Notes: generated by a model not told the origin, from the letters alone. Numbered from the stretch's first letter, positions 1-6,575 are shown. The stretch: DNA of 11,283 nt from Verrucomicrobiales bacterium (GCA_003484235.1 DNDP01000042.1:7459-18741); one strand, 5' to 3'. Program-made: numbers and translations.

Positions 1-178
1 CGGCGACTGGCAGGTCACCAGCGGGATCGCAATAGATTCGGCGGCGGGCTCGACGCCGAGACGTTCGACCGGTTCGGCCGCGACCGGTGAAAGCCCGGCC
101 GCTGGCGTCAGCTCCGAGGAGGCGGGCGACGCATTGAAACGACTTTTGGAAAGACGAAGAAAGGAATCAGGCCAATGA
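1..178 (+). CDS. 3' end of an unidentified upstream gene (partial)
   Basis: The frame starting at base 2 is open from the window edge to a TGA at 176-178. It encodes about 58 residues beginning GDWQVTSGIAIDS, followed by a Ser/Thr/Gly/Ala-rich linker and a basic helical tail ending LKRLLERRRKESGQ. The stop overlaps the ATG of the next gene in an ATGA arrangement, the usual sign of translational coupling inside an operon, and most third codon positions are G or C as in the neighbouring genes. No family is recognisable from this tail. Its place just before secretin genes suggests another component of the same secretion or pilus machine, but that is inference from position only. The short ORF on the opposite strand has no supporting features. 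Confidence 0.6.
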   Translation, partial: GDWQVTSGIAIDSAAGSTPRRSTGSAATGESPAAGVSSEEAGDALKRLLERRRKESGQ

Positions 179-984
179 AAACCAACCAATCTGCATTCAC
201 TTTGATCCTGCTCGGACTCGCGGCGACGCTGCCGGTGTTCGCGCAGGAAGCTCCACCGGCAAGGACATTGCCGGCCACCTCCGAGGCGCGACCGGCCGAA
301 GCCGAGACCGCCGATCTCCGGATCAATTTCCGCAACGCCCCGCTGGAGATGGTGCTCGATTACCTGAGCGAGGCGGCGGGCTTTACCATCGTGCTCGAGA
401 CACAGGTCAAGGGGACGATCGACGTGTGGAGCAACCAGCCGGTGACGCGCCAGGAGGCGGTGGACATCCTCGATGCCGCGCTGGCGAAGAACGGCTACGC
501 GGCAATCCGCAATGGCAAGACGTTGACCATCGTCACCCAGGAGGACGCCAGGACGCGCAACATCCCGATCGTGTCATCCGACAGCTGGGAGAAGATCCCG
601 CAGACCGACGTGGTGGCGACCTACATCATTCCGGTGCGCTACATCAGCGCGACGGACTTGATCACGAACCTCCAGCCGCTGCTGCCGGAGAAGATGCAGA
701 TCTCGGCGAATCAGAACAGCAACTCGCTCATCATCACCGATTCGCAGGCGGCGATCCGGCGCATAGCGCACATCGCTTCGCTGCTCGATTCGTCGGTCTC
801 GGGCGCGTCGTCCGTGAGGATCATTCCGCTGAAGCATTCGGATGCGAAGGAGCTGGCGGCGACGATCAACCAGCTTTATGCGACGCAGAACAGCAGCGCG
901 CGTGGGGGCAGCACCCCGGGCCGCAGCGGGTTTCCGTTCAATTTTGGACGCGGCGGCAACAACGACAACAATCGCGGCAACTGA
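175..984 (+). CDS. Secretin subunit, N-terminal part (N0, N1, half N2), exported
   Basis: This 269-residue protein forms the periplasmic entry end of an outer-membrane secretin (GspD/PilQ family). Residues 1-23 are a Sec signal peptide (hydrophobic stretch, then VFA before Q24). Residues 47-121 look like an N0 domain (LRINFRNAPLEMVLDYL, ending KTLTIV). Residues 145-206 form a complete Secretin_N ring-building domain (YIIPVRYISATDLITNLQPLL, then NSNSLIITDS). Residues 212-237 hold only the first strand and helix of a second such domain (VRIIPLKHSDAKELAATINQL), and the protein then ends in a Gly/Asn/Ser-rich tail (238-269). The missing half lies at the start of the next gene. There is no beta-barrel core, so it cannot form a channel alone. 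The start is supported by AAGGA at 161-165, nine bases upstream, and by overlap with the preceding stop. A typical GspD carries all these domains in one chain of about 650 residues. Confidence 0.88.
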   Translation: MKTNQSAFTLILLGLAATLPVFAQEAPPARTLPATSEARPAEAETADLRINFRNAPLEMVLDYLSEAAGFTIVLETQVKGTIDVWSNQPVTRQEAVDILDAALAKNGYAAIRNGKTLTIVTQEDARTRNIPIVSSDSWEKIPQTDVVATYIIPVRYISATDLITNLQPLLPEKMQISANQNSNSLIITDSQAAIRRIAHIASLLDSSVSGASSVRIIPLKHSDAKELAATINQLYATQNSSARGGSTPGRSGFPFNFGRGGNNDNNRGN

Positions 985-1002
985 TTTGGGAAAGGACCTG
1001 AC

Positions 1003-1842
1003 ATGAACAAGATTTCTCTACGGCAACCGGCGGCGGTTCGACGCCTGGTGTTCATCGTGGCGATCGTTGGCGGCCTGCTGGTCGCCTCGACGTGGACGAG
1101 TTGCGCGCAGTTTCCCGGCTTCGGCGGGCGAGGCTCTTCAGGCTCATCCAGCCGCTCCAGCACGACCGGCGGCCTGCAGGCGGCCCAGCAGGTGACGGTG
1201 GTGGCCGACGAGTACAGCAACTCGCTGATCATCCTGGCGCCGGACAACTTCCAGTCGGCCATCAGCAACCTGGTGGCGCAGCTCGATGTCGCGGTGCAGG
1301 ACATCACCGAAGTGCGGGTGTTCAACCTGCTGAACGCCGATCCGGTGGAGATGGCGGCGGTGCTGACCAGCCTCTTTCCGGACCCGACCGCGTCGCCCAA
1401 CAGCTCCGGTGACCGCGGCCCCGGCTTCCAGTTCGGTCGTTCGAGCCGGGGCTCGTCCGCCAGCACCGAGAGTGAACGCAACCTGAAGCAAAGCAAGGTG
1501 CAGGCGGTGGCCGACCCGCGCACGTCGTCGGTGATCGTGACCGCGTCGCGCGACTTGATGGCGCAGATCGAGCCGCTCGTCGCCGAACTCGACGCCAGCT
1601 CGGCCAAAAAACAGAAAGTGTTCGTTTATTCGCTGGAGAATGCCGATTCGACCGAGGTGGAGGGCGTGTTGCGCAATTTGTTTGAGTCGCAGACCTCGTC
1701 CAACCGGCGGACGACCCAGAATTCCCAGCAGAACAACGCCCTGCAGCAGCGGCAGAACAATGCTGCGCGCACCCAGACCGGCACCCCGACCGGAGGGTTT
1801 GGAGCCGGCGGCACGGGCGGCGGCGGCCTGGGCGGCCGCTGA
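1003..1842 (+). CDS. Secretin subunit, middle part (ring-building domains), exported
   Basis: This 279-residue protein supplies the middle ring-building repeats of the split secretin. Residues 1-36 look like a Sec signal peptide (RR, hydrophobic 16-30, SCA before Q36). A Cys at 34 is not in a good lipobox. After a Gly/Ser-rich stretch (37-56), residues 63-96 are the second half of a Secretin_N domain (VTVVADEYSNSLIILAP). Residues 101-197 form a complete repeat with a 35-residue low-complexity loop inside it (EVRVFNLLNADPVEMAAVL, then VQAVADPRTSSVIVTASR). Residues 203-229 are the first half of a further repeat (KVFVYSLENADSTEVEGVL), followed by a Gln/Asn/Gly-rich tail to the end. The gene follows the previous one after 18 bases with a clear AAAGGA (991-996) six bases before the ATG. 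No beta-barrel core is present. It presumably works only together with the flanking subunits. Confidence 0.87.
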   Translation: MNKISLRQPAAVRRLVFIVAIVGGLLVASTWTSCAQFPGFGGRGSSGSSSRSSTTGGLQAAQQVTVVADEYSNSLIILAPDNFQSAISNLVAQLDVAVQDITEVRVFNLLNADPVEMAAVLTSLFPDPTASPNSSGDRGPGFQFGRSSRGSSASTESERNLKQSKVQAVADPRTSSVIVTASRDLMAQIEPLVAELDASSAKKQKVFVYSLENADSTEVEGVLRNLFESQTSSNRRTTQNSQQNNALQQRQNNAARTQTGTPTGGFGAGGTGGGGLGGR

Positions 1843-1874
1843 GCGCCCTGAACTCCCACCTACCTAACAAGCAC

Positions 1875-3092
1875 ATGTTGAAGCACCACAGTTTCCGATT
1901 GATCGGCGGCCTGGCCGTCGCGCTCACCCTGGCGGGTTCCGCCCACGCGCAGGTAGGCGGCGGCGGATTCGGCACCGGGAGCAGTTCCCGCGGCAGCACC
2001 ACCCGCCAGTATCCCAACAACACGCAGGTCGGCGACGCCCTGATCACCAGTGATCCGCAGACGCGGAGCCTGATCATCGTGACCGACGACGATACCAACG
2101 AGAACATCAAGCGGGTGATCGAGGCGCTGGACCGGCCCAAGCCGCAGGTGTTGATCAACGTGGTGTTCCTGCAGGTCACGCACAACAACGACCTGGATTT
2201 CGGGGTGGAGGGGAGTTTCACCCATCAGGCCAGCAGCACGGTGGACACGAGCGGCGGCACGGCGTTTGGCGTCGCCGCGGCGCAGGCGGCGGCGGGCGGC
2301 GGCTTTTACCGGATCCTCTCGGACGACGTTGACGTGACCCTGCGGGCCTTGCAGACGGAGGGGAAGACGGAAATCCTTTCGCGGCCTTCCATCCTTGCCC
2401 GCAACAACCAGCAGGCAACGATCACCGTCGGTCAGCGGGTCCCATTCATCACCAACTCGCGCATCACCGATCAGGGGCAGACGATCAACACGCTGCAGTA
2501 TGAGGACATCGGCATCATCCTGCGGGTCACGCCGTTCATCTCGTCGGACAACATGGTGGAGATGATCGTGTCGCCGGAGATCTCCGCACTCAGCGACCGG
2601 ACGGTCCCCATCTCCGACACCGTCAGTTCCCCCGTGATCGACAAGCGGGCCGCCGACACCGTGGTGGTGACCGAGAGCGGCCGGACGATCGTGATCGGCG
2701 GATTAATCTCGTCGCAGAAGACCGACCAGGATCGCAAGGTGCCGTTGCTCGGTGACATTCCGTTGCTGGGACACGCCTTCAAACGATCGATCAAACAGGA
2801 CACCAAGACGGAGTTGCTCATTTTCATGACCCCGACGGTCATCAACCGGCAGAGCGACCTTGCCCGCGCGTCGGTCAAGGAAAGCAGCCTGCTCAAGATG
2901 GCGCCCGACGCCTTCCGGCAGGAGGAGCTTGACCGGTTCGTGGACGGGCATCCGGTCGGACCGGGCGAAGGCCAGATCGCGGAGCCGCCGGCAGCGGACG
3001 CGATCGAGAACACCGAGCTGTATCGCCGCGCACGCGAGATCATGGAGCAGCAGGAACGCGAACGGCAGGCGCAGCCGGACGCGCAGTTCTGA
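1875..3092 (+). CDS. Secretin subunit, C-terminal beta-barrel core (GspD/PilQ type)
   Basis: This 405-residue protein is the outer-membrane pore-forming part of the secretin. Residues 1-26 are a signal peptide (AHA before Q26), followed by a Gly/Ser linker. Residues 54-87 are the second half of a Secretin_N domain (ALITSDPQTRSLIIVTDDD). The secretin core spans about 90-325: QVLINVVFLQV opening strand, LQTEGKTEILSRPSILARNN, GQRVPFITN, the YEDIGIILRVTPFI strand, and the family signature GRTIVIGGLI then KVPLLGDIPLLGHAF and ELLIFMTPTVI. Residues 326-405 are a charged helical tail, perhaps where a pilotin binds (inference). The core is full length and intact. It begins 32 bases after the previous stop with no visible Shine-Dalgarno, so translation may depend on coupling or on a non-SD start. 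Whether the machine is type II secretion or type IV pilus cannot be settled here, because no ATPase or platform gene is in view. Confidence 0.95.
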   Translation: MLKHHSFRLIGGLAVALTLAGSAHAQVGGGGFGTGSSSRGSTTRQYPNNTQVGDALITSDPQTRSLIIVTDDDTNENIKRVIEALDRPKPQVLINVVFLQVTHNNDLDFGVEGSFTHQASSTVDTSGGTAFGVAAAQAAAGGGFYRILSDDVDVTLRALQTEGKTEILSRPSILARNNQQATITVGQRVPFITNSRITDQGQTINTLQYEDIGIILRVTPFISSDNMVEMIVSPEISALSDRTVPISDTVSSPVIDKRAADTVVVTESGRTIVIGGLISSQKTDQDRKVPLLGDIPLLGHAFKRSIKQDTKTELLIFMTPTVINRQSDLARASVKESSLLKMAPDAFRQEELDRFVDGHPVGPGEGQIAEPPAADAIENTELYRRAREIMEQQERERQAQPDAQF

Positions 3093-3148
3093 CCGCCGGT
3101 GGCAAGGCCATCGACGCCGCTCCACGGACCCGCTAACGTTTCCCGCGC

Positions 3149-4690
3149 ATGCACTGGAACCTTCAACGCCGCAGCCGGCTGGTGTACGCGACGCTCGTCG
3201 TGCTCTGGCTGGTGGTGCTGGGTTGGCAGGCCTTCGAGCATGCGATCGTCCGGGCGGCCAACCGCGAGCGGTTGATCAACCGCGGCCGTGACATCACCTC
3301 GACGGTTGGAGTCGTGCTCCGGTCGCAGCGCATCTTCGGGCTCGTGTTGATGAAACACCGGCTCGAGGCGGCGTTGACCGATCTCATCCGGCCCGGCGAG
3401 CTGGATTCCATTGTCGTGCTGAACGCGGATGGTGATCCCGTGGTGGGCGCGGGCGAGCCGTTGGAGACGCCCATCGAAACCATTATCGGTCCCGGCATGG
3501 TTTGGGACGCCCAGCGGGTCACCATCCTGAACCTCGTCGATCTGGGCACGAGCGCGACCGAGACCAATGCCCGGCCGGCCATCGTGTTGTCCGAGGATAT
3601 GCTGCCCAATCCATTCGGCAGCAGCACCAACCGCGGTGGTCTCCGCCGGCGCGACGGTGATCGAGGCGATGGTGACGGGCCGTCGTTCGAGCGTCCTCCG
3701 CGTCCGCCTGACGAACTGAATCCGGAGGAAGGCTCGCGGGAGCGCCCGCGCCGGGGCGGCCGGTTTTCCTTCCGGCGCCCGCCGTGGATGAGCGACGAGG
3801 AGTTTCGCGAGGTCATGCAGAAGCAGGGTTTGCACAGCTTCCTGATCGGGCTTTCCACCGCCGACATGCGCTCGGCCAACGCGCGGGATTTGTGGATGCG
3901 CTGCGTGATCGTGCTGCTGGCGACCATGGCCGCGGGCGTGTCGGTGCTTGCCTGGCGGAATCTGGCCCGCAGCTCCGACCTGCAGATCCGGCTGGTCAAG
4001 GCGGGCGAGATGAACGCGCACTTGAAGGAGATGAATCTGGCCGCCGCCGGACTGGCGCATGAGACGAGAAATCCGCTGAACCTGATCCGCGGGCTGGCGC
4101 AGTTGATCTCGAAGCAGACCGAGGCCCCGGCCGACGTGCGTGAACGCTCGCGAGCCATCGTGGACGAGGCCGACCGCGTAACGGCGCAGTTGAACGAGTT
4201 CATCAACTACTCGCGCCCGCGCGAAGTCCGGCGGACGAACGTCAATGTCACGCGCCTGATCGGCGAGGTCGCCCGCGCGCTGGCGATCGATGCGGAGGAG
4301 AAGAAGGTGGCGATCGACGTCCCGCAGGAGGACGCGGCGATCGAGGCGGACGATCCGTTGTTGCGGCAGGTCATCTTCAACCTCGTGCTCAACGCGGTCC
4401 AGGCGGTCGGCGAGGGCGGTCGCATCGAGGTGCGCCTTTGCCCGGCGGACGACGGCCGGCTGTCGCTCGAAGTCCGCGACGACGGACCCGGCGTGCCGCC
4501 CGGTCAGCGACTTGAGATATTCAAGCCTTACGTCACCTCACACCAGCAGGGCACCGGACTCGGGCTGGCCGTGGTGCAGCAGATCGTCGCGGCGCACGGC
4601 TGGGAGATCGAATGCGATGCCAGCGAACCGAAGGGTGCGGTGTTCCGCATCCGGCACATCAAACCGGCGGCGCCGGTCAAGCGGGCATGA
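3149..4690 (+). CDS. Sensor histidine kinase, two-transmembrane ZraS/NtrB type
   Basis: This 513-residue inner-membrane sensor kinase should autophosphorylate on His304 and pass the phosphate to the regulator encoded next. The order is TM1 (about 11-29), a large periplasmic region (31-250), TM2 (252-269), the dimerisation/phosphoacceptor helix with H-box GLAHETRNPLN (301-311), then the ATPase domain with N-box (VIFNLVLNAVQA, 408-419), G1 box DDGPG (444-448) and G2 box GTGLGL (468-473). All catalytic boxes are intact. The periplasmic region holds an unusual Pro/Arg/Asp/Gly-rich insert (about 155-213) before a membrane-proximal segment (HSFLIGLSTADMRSANARD) that resembles the same position in ZraS-like sensors. 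The signal sensed is unknown. The gene starts 56 bases after the secretin core gene without a clear Shine-Dalgarno, and its stop overlaps the ATG of the regulator (ATGA), so the two are very likely a cognate pair. Confidence 0.93.
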   Translation: MHWNLQRRSRLVYATLVVLWLVVLGWQAFEHAIVRAANRERLINRGRDITSTVGVVLRSQRIFGLVLMKHRLEAALTDLIRPGELDSIVVLNADGDPVVGAGEPLETPIETIIGPGMVWDAQRVTILNLVDLGTSATETNARPAIVLSEDMLPNPFGSSTNRGGLRRRDGDRGDGDGPSFERPPRPPDELNPEEGSRERPRRGGRFSFRRPPWMSDEEFREVMQKQGLHSFLIGLSTADMRSANARDLWMRCVIVLLATMAAGVSVLAWRNLARSSDLQIRLVKAGEMNAHLKEMNLAAAGLAHETRNPLNLIRGLAQLISKQTEAPADVRERSRAIVDEADRVTAQLNEFINYSRPREVRRTNVNVTRLIGEVARALAIDAEEKKVAIDVPQEDAAIEADDPLLRQVIFNLVLNAVQAVGEGGRIEVRLCPADDGRLSLEVRDDGPGVPPGQRLEIFKPYVTSHQQGTGLGLAVVQQIVAAHGWEIECDASEPKGAVFRIRHIKPAAPVKRA

Positions 4691-6066
4691 GCGACGGCGG
4701 GGTGAACAGCAAGGCGACCATTCTCGTGGTCGATGACGACCCGGGTCAACGGAGTCTCCTGAGCACGTTCCTTTCCGGGCAGGGCTACCGCGTGCATGTG
4801 GCCGAATCCGGCGCGGCGGGGCTGGCGCAACTGCAGGCCGGCAGCGTGTCGATGATCATTTCGGACGTGCGCATGCCGGGGATGTCCGGCCTGGAAATGC
4901 TACGGCGCGTGCGGGAGCGCGACGTGCGCGTGCCGGTATTGCTGGTGACGGCCTTCGCCAACATCCGTGAGGCGGTGGACGCGATGCGCGACGGCGCGTT
5001 GAACTACCTTTCCAAACCGATCGACCTCGACGAGTTGCTGAGCACCGTGGCGCACCACACCGGCACCGGCATCGCGAACGAGGCGCCGGCCGGCGGGCAA
5101 TCCCTTCCCGACGGCATCGTCGCGGAAAGCCCGTTGATGCAGTCGCTCTTCCACGACGCGGCCTTGGTGGCGCCGTCCGAGAGCCGCGTGTTGATCACCG
5201 GCGAGAGCGGCGTGGGCAAGGAGGTGCTGGCGGACGTGATCCACCAGTGGAGCGCGCGCGCGGGCGGGCCGTTGGTGAAGATCAACTGTGCGGCGATCCC
5301 GGAGAACCTGCTCGAGAGCGAATTGTTCGGGCATGAGAAGGGTTCCTTCACGGGTGCCCATCAACAGCGCATCGGCCGTTTCGAGGAGGCGAACGACGGC
5401 ACCATCTTTCTCGACGAGATCGGCGAGATGTCCCCGGCGCTGCAGGCGAAGCTGCTGCGCATCACGCAGGATGGCTGCTTCCGGCGGGTTGGCTCGAACA
5501 AGGACCTCCTCACCAACGCGCGCATCCTGGCGGCGACCAACCGCGATCTGGAGATCGAGATCGAGAACGGGCGGTTCCGCGAGGACCTGTTCTACCGGCT
5601 GAACGTCTTGGAGTTGAACATCCCGCCGCTGCGCGAGCGCCACGAGGACATTCTGCCGTTGGCGACGCATTTCCTCGCGGAGTTCGCCCAGGGCCGGGCG
5701 CGGATGTCGAACGCCCTGATCGACCGGCTGCAAAGCTATGCCTGGCCGGGCAACGTCCGTGAGCTGCGCAACGCGATGGAGCGGGCCGCCCTGATTTCGC
5801 GCGGCGAGGTCATTCTGCCCGAGCATCTGCCCAACCGCGTGCGCACCGGCGAAACCCGTCCGGCGACGGCGTTGGCGGCGGGCGCGGATTCAAAGAAGCT
5901 GGAGGAGATTGAACGCGACGCGATCCTGGCGGCGTTGCGGGAGCACAGTTTCAACCGCACGGAGACCGCCAAGGCACTGGCGATCAGCCGCCGTGCGCTT
6001 ACCTACAAGCTGCAGCGCATGCGGGAGCTGGGCTTTGCCGTCGATCCGCCAGACGTAGGCGCATGA
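4687..6066 (+). CDS. Sigma54-dependent response regulator (NtrC/PilR/ZraR family)
   Basis: This 459-residue bacterial enhancer-binding protein activates RNA polymerase carrying sigma54 when phosphorylated. The receiver domain (10-125) has the acidic pocket D16-D18, phospho-acceptor D60 (SDVRMPG), T88 and K110. The AAA+ domain has Walker A GESGVGKE (172-179), the sigma54-contacting loop GSFTGA (219-224, Ser in place of the more common Ala), a Walker B region (GTIFLDEIGEM) and the sensor/arginine region (FREDLFYRLNVLELNIPPLRER). The C-terminus is a Fis-type helix-turn-helix (NRTETAKALAISRRALTYKL). I chose the ATG at 4687, not the upstream in-frame ATG at 4612, because the receiver domain begins straight after it and it overlaps the kinase stop. 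The nearest candidate target in view is the prepilin gene at 6576, which has a sigma54-like promoter. Confidence 0.95.
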   Translation: MSDGGVNSKATILVVDDDPGQRSLLSTFLSGQGYRVHVAESGAAGLAQLQAGSVSMIISDVRMPGMSGLEMLRRVRERDVRVPVLLVTAFANIREAVDAMRDGALNYLSKPIDLDELLSTVAHHTGTGIANEAPAGGQSLPDGIVAESPLMQSLFHDAALVAPSESRVLITGESGVGKEVLADVIHQWSARAGGPLVKINCAAIPENLLESELFGHEKGSFTGAHQQRIGRFEEANDGTIFLDEIGEMSPALQAKLLRITQDGCFRRVGSNKDLLTNARILAATNRDLEIEIENGRFREDLFYRLNVLELNIPPLRERHEDILPLATHFLAEFAQGRARMSNALIDRLQSYAWPGNVRELRNAMERAALISRGEVILPEHLPNRVRTGETRPATALAAGADSKKLEEIERDAILAALREHSFNRTETAKALAISRRALTYKLQRMRELGFAVDPPDVGA

Positions 6067-6145
6067 TTGCGGTGGCGCAGTCCAGACGGGTTAGGTGTGA
6101 TGAAACGGAAAACCGCAGTGGCAATGGGCGAAGTGGGGAAGAAGA

Positions 6146-6230
6146 TGGTGCCCGCGACAGGACTTGAACCTGTACGATGTTACTCACTAGAACCTGAATC
6201 TAGCGCGTCTGCCAATTCCGCCACGCGGGC
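6146..6230 (-). tRNA. trnL: tRNA-Leu (anticodon CAG)
   Basis: On the minus strand, a seven-base acceptor stem GCCCGCG (6224-6230) pairs perfectly with CGCGGGC (6150-6156), followed by discriminator A and an encoded CCA (6146-6148). The anticodon arm is CTAGA / TCTAG around the loop TTCAGGT, giving anticodon CAG (complement of 6194-6196), which reads CUG leucine codons. The T-arm is ACAGG-TTCAAGT-CCTGT. The long variable region between the anticodon and T arms makes it a class II tRNA, as expected for leucine. It lies between the response regulator and the prepilin gene on the opposite strand, so it is not part of their operon. Confidence 0.96.
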
Positions 6231-6277
6231 ACCCGGCTGACTGTCCTTCGCCGACTATCGCCGGCCAAGGAAGCAGT

Positions 6278-6306
6278 TTTGTATTCATCGCCCGGCGAGT
6301 CCGCAA
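6278..6306 (-). promoter_or_regulatory. Possible sigma70-type promoter for tRNA-Leu
   Basis: On the minus strand, TTGCGG (6301-6306) and TACAAA (6278-6283) are separated by 17 bases, giving a weak -35/-10 pair with the right spacing. Transcription would start near 6271, leaving a leader of about 40 bases before the tRNA 5' end at 6230. The -35 matches the consensus at only three of six bases and the -10 at four of six, so this is a tentative call. Confidence 0.25.
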
Positions 6307-6372
6307 CCAAAATTTGAACGAAGTGCAACAGCGAAGCATTGCCGATCGTGTACCGCCGTGGGAACCGGGGCA

Positions 6373-6391
6373 TTGCGTGAGATTCACGCAA
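6373..6391. promoter_or_regulatory. Perfect 8-bp inverted repeat, candidate activator-binding site
   Basis: TTGCGTGA-GAT-TCACGCAA has two perfect 8-base arms around a three-base spacer. Its centre lies about 116 bases upstream of the start predicted from the sigma54-like promoter, a normal distance for the enhancer of an NtrC-family activator. Fis-type helix-turn-helix dimers bind such short palindromes. That the regulator at 4687 binds here is inference. Confidence 0.5.
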
Positions 6392-6401
6392 CACGCGTGT
6401 T
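6390..6401. promoter_or_regulatory. Second palindrome next to the first, candidate tandem site
   Basis: AACACGCGTGTT is a perfect 12-base palindrome that abuts and slightly overlaps the previous one. Both contain the half-site CACGC/GCGTG, so the pair may be two binding sites for one dimeric protein on nearly adjacent helical positions. Paired sites are common in enhancers of sigma54 activators. Confidence 0.4.
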
Positions 6402-6417
6402 CTGCATTCGTTCGTTC

Positions 6418-6440
6418 CGGCAGTGTCACACAAACTGCCG
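6418..6440. repeat. 7-bp inverted repeat with 9-base spacer
   Basis: CGGCAGT (6418-6424) and ACTGCCG (6434-6440) are perfect complements around GTCACACAA. It has no following T-tract, so it is not an intrinsic terminator. It lies between the palindromes and the sigma54-like promoter and does not share their half-site. It may be an additional operator or a chance hairpin. Confidence 0.35.
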
Positions 6441-6470
6441 TCAAAACAGCGAAAAACGACCTGCAAGGGC

Positions 6471-6487
6471 TTGGTACCAACGGTGCT
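6471..6487 (+). promoter_or_regulatory. Sigma54 (-24/-12) promoter candidate for the prepilin gene
   Basis: TTGGTACCAACGGTGCT fits the sigma54 pattern TTGGCAC-N5-TTGCT. The TGG (-24) and TGC (-12) elements are present, and GG and GC are exactly ten bases apart (GG 6473-6474, GC 6485-6486). TGGTAC differs from TGGCAC at one base and GTGCT from TTGCT at one base. Transcription would begin near 6498, giving a leader of about 78 bases before the ATG at 6576. A sigma54 activator gene lies just upstream and palindromes sit at enhancer distance, which raises the likelihood. The first ten bases also form a palindrome (TTGGTACCAA), so part of the match could have another cause. Confidence 0.5.
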
Positions 6488-6500
6488 AAAACGCAGGTGT

Positions 6501-6541
6501 CTGTAATTCAAGTTGACATGGTTTGTCGCGTTTAATTACAG
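6501..6541 (+). repeat. 8-bp inverted repeat in predicted leader of prepilin mRNA
   Basis: CTGTAATT (6501-6508) and AATTACAG (6534-6541) are perfect complements separated by 25 bases. If transcription starts near 6498, the stem would form at the very 5' end of the message and could stabilise it or affect translation. At the DNA level it brackets a TTGACA (6513-6518) that resembles a sigma70 -35 element, so it could also be an operator. No good -10 follows that TTGACA at 16-18 bases. Confidence 0.35.
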
Positions 6542-6575
6542 TCCGAACCGTTAACCCAATTAACCAAAAAACCGT

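Larger units (their letters stand above)
6231..6575. other. Intergenic regulatory region between tRNA-Leu and prepilin gene
   Basis: These 345 bases hold no convincing protein gene. The only open frame of note (6314-6535, +) has no recognisable domain and runs through the control elements. The stretch is richer in A and T than the flanking genes and contains several inverted repeats, a sigma54-like promoter and a perfect 8-bp inverted repeat near the predicted transcript start, each listed separately. The divergent layout means it probably serves both the tRNA (minus strand) and the prepilin gene (plus strand). Confidence 0.6.

Noticed and set aside
2471..4060. 529-residue minus-strand ORF across the secretin core and kinase genes
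   Set aside because: It lies antisense to two clearly identified genes, has no domain, and its length is explained by high GC content.
4612..4686. Upstream ATG extending the response regulator by 25 residues
   Set aside because: The extension lies inside the kinase's last coding segment and precedes the normal start of a receiver domain; the ATGA overlap at 4687 is a better start.
6146..6230. tRNA-Leu as an integration site for a mobile element
   Set aside because: I saw no direct repeat of the tRNA 3' end elsewhere in the window and no integrase or transposase gene.
6513..6518. TTGACA as a sigma70 -35 element for the prepilin gene
   Set aside because: No reasonable -10 hexamer lies 16-18 bases downstream; the sigma54 pattern just upstream fits better.
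6314..6535. 73-residue ORF upstream of the prepilin gene
   Set aside because: It covers the palindromes and promoter, has no domain or ribosome site, and looks like a chance ORF.
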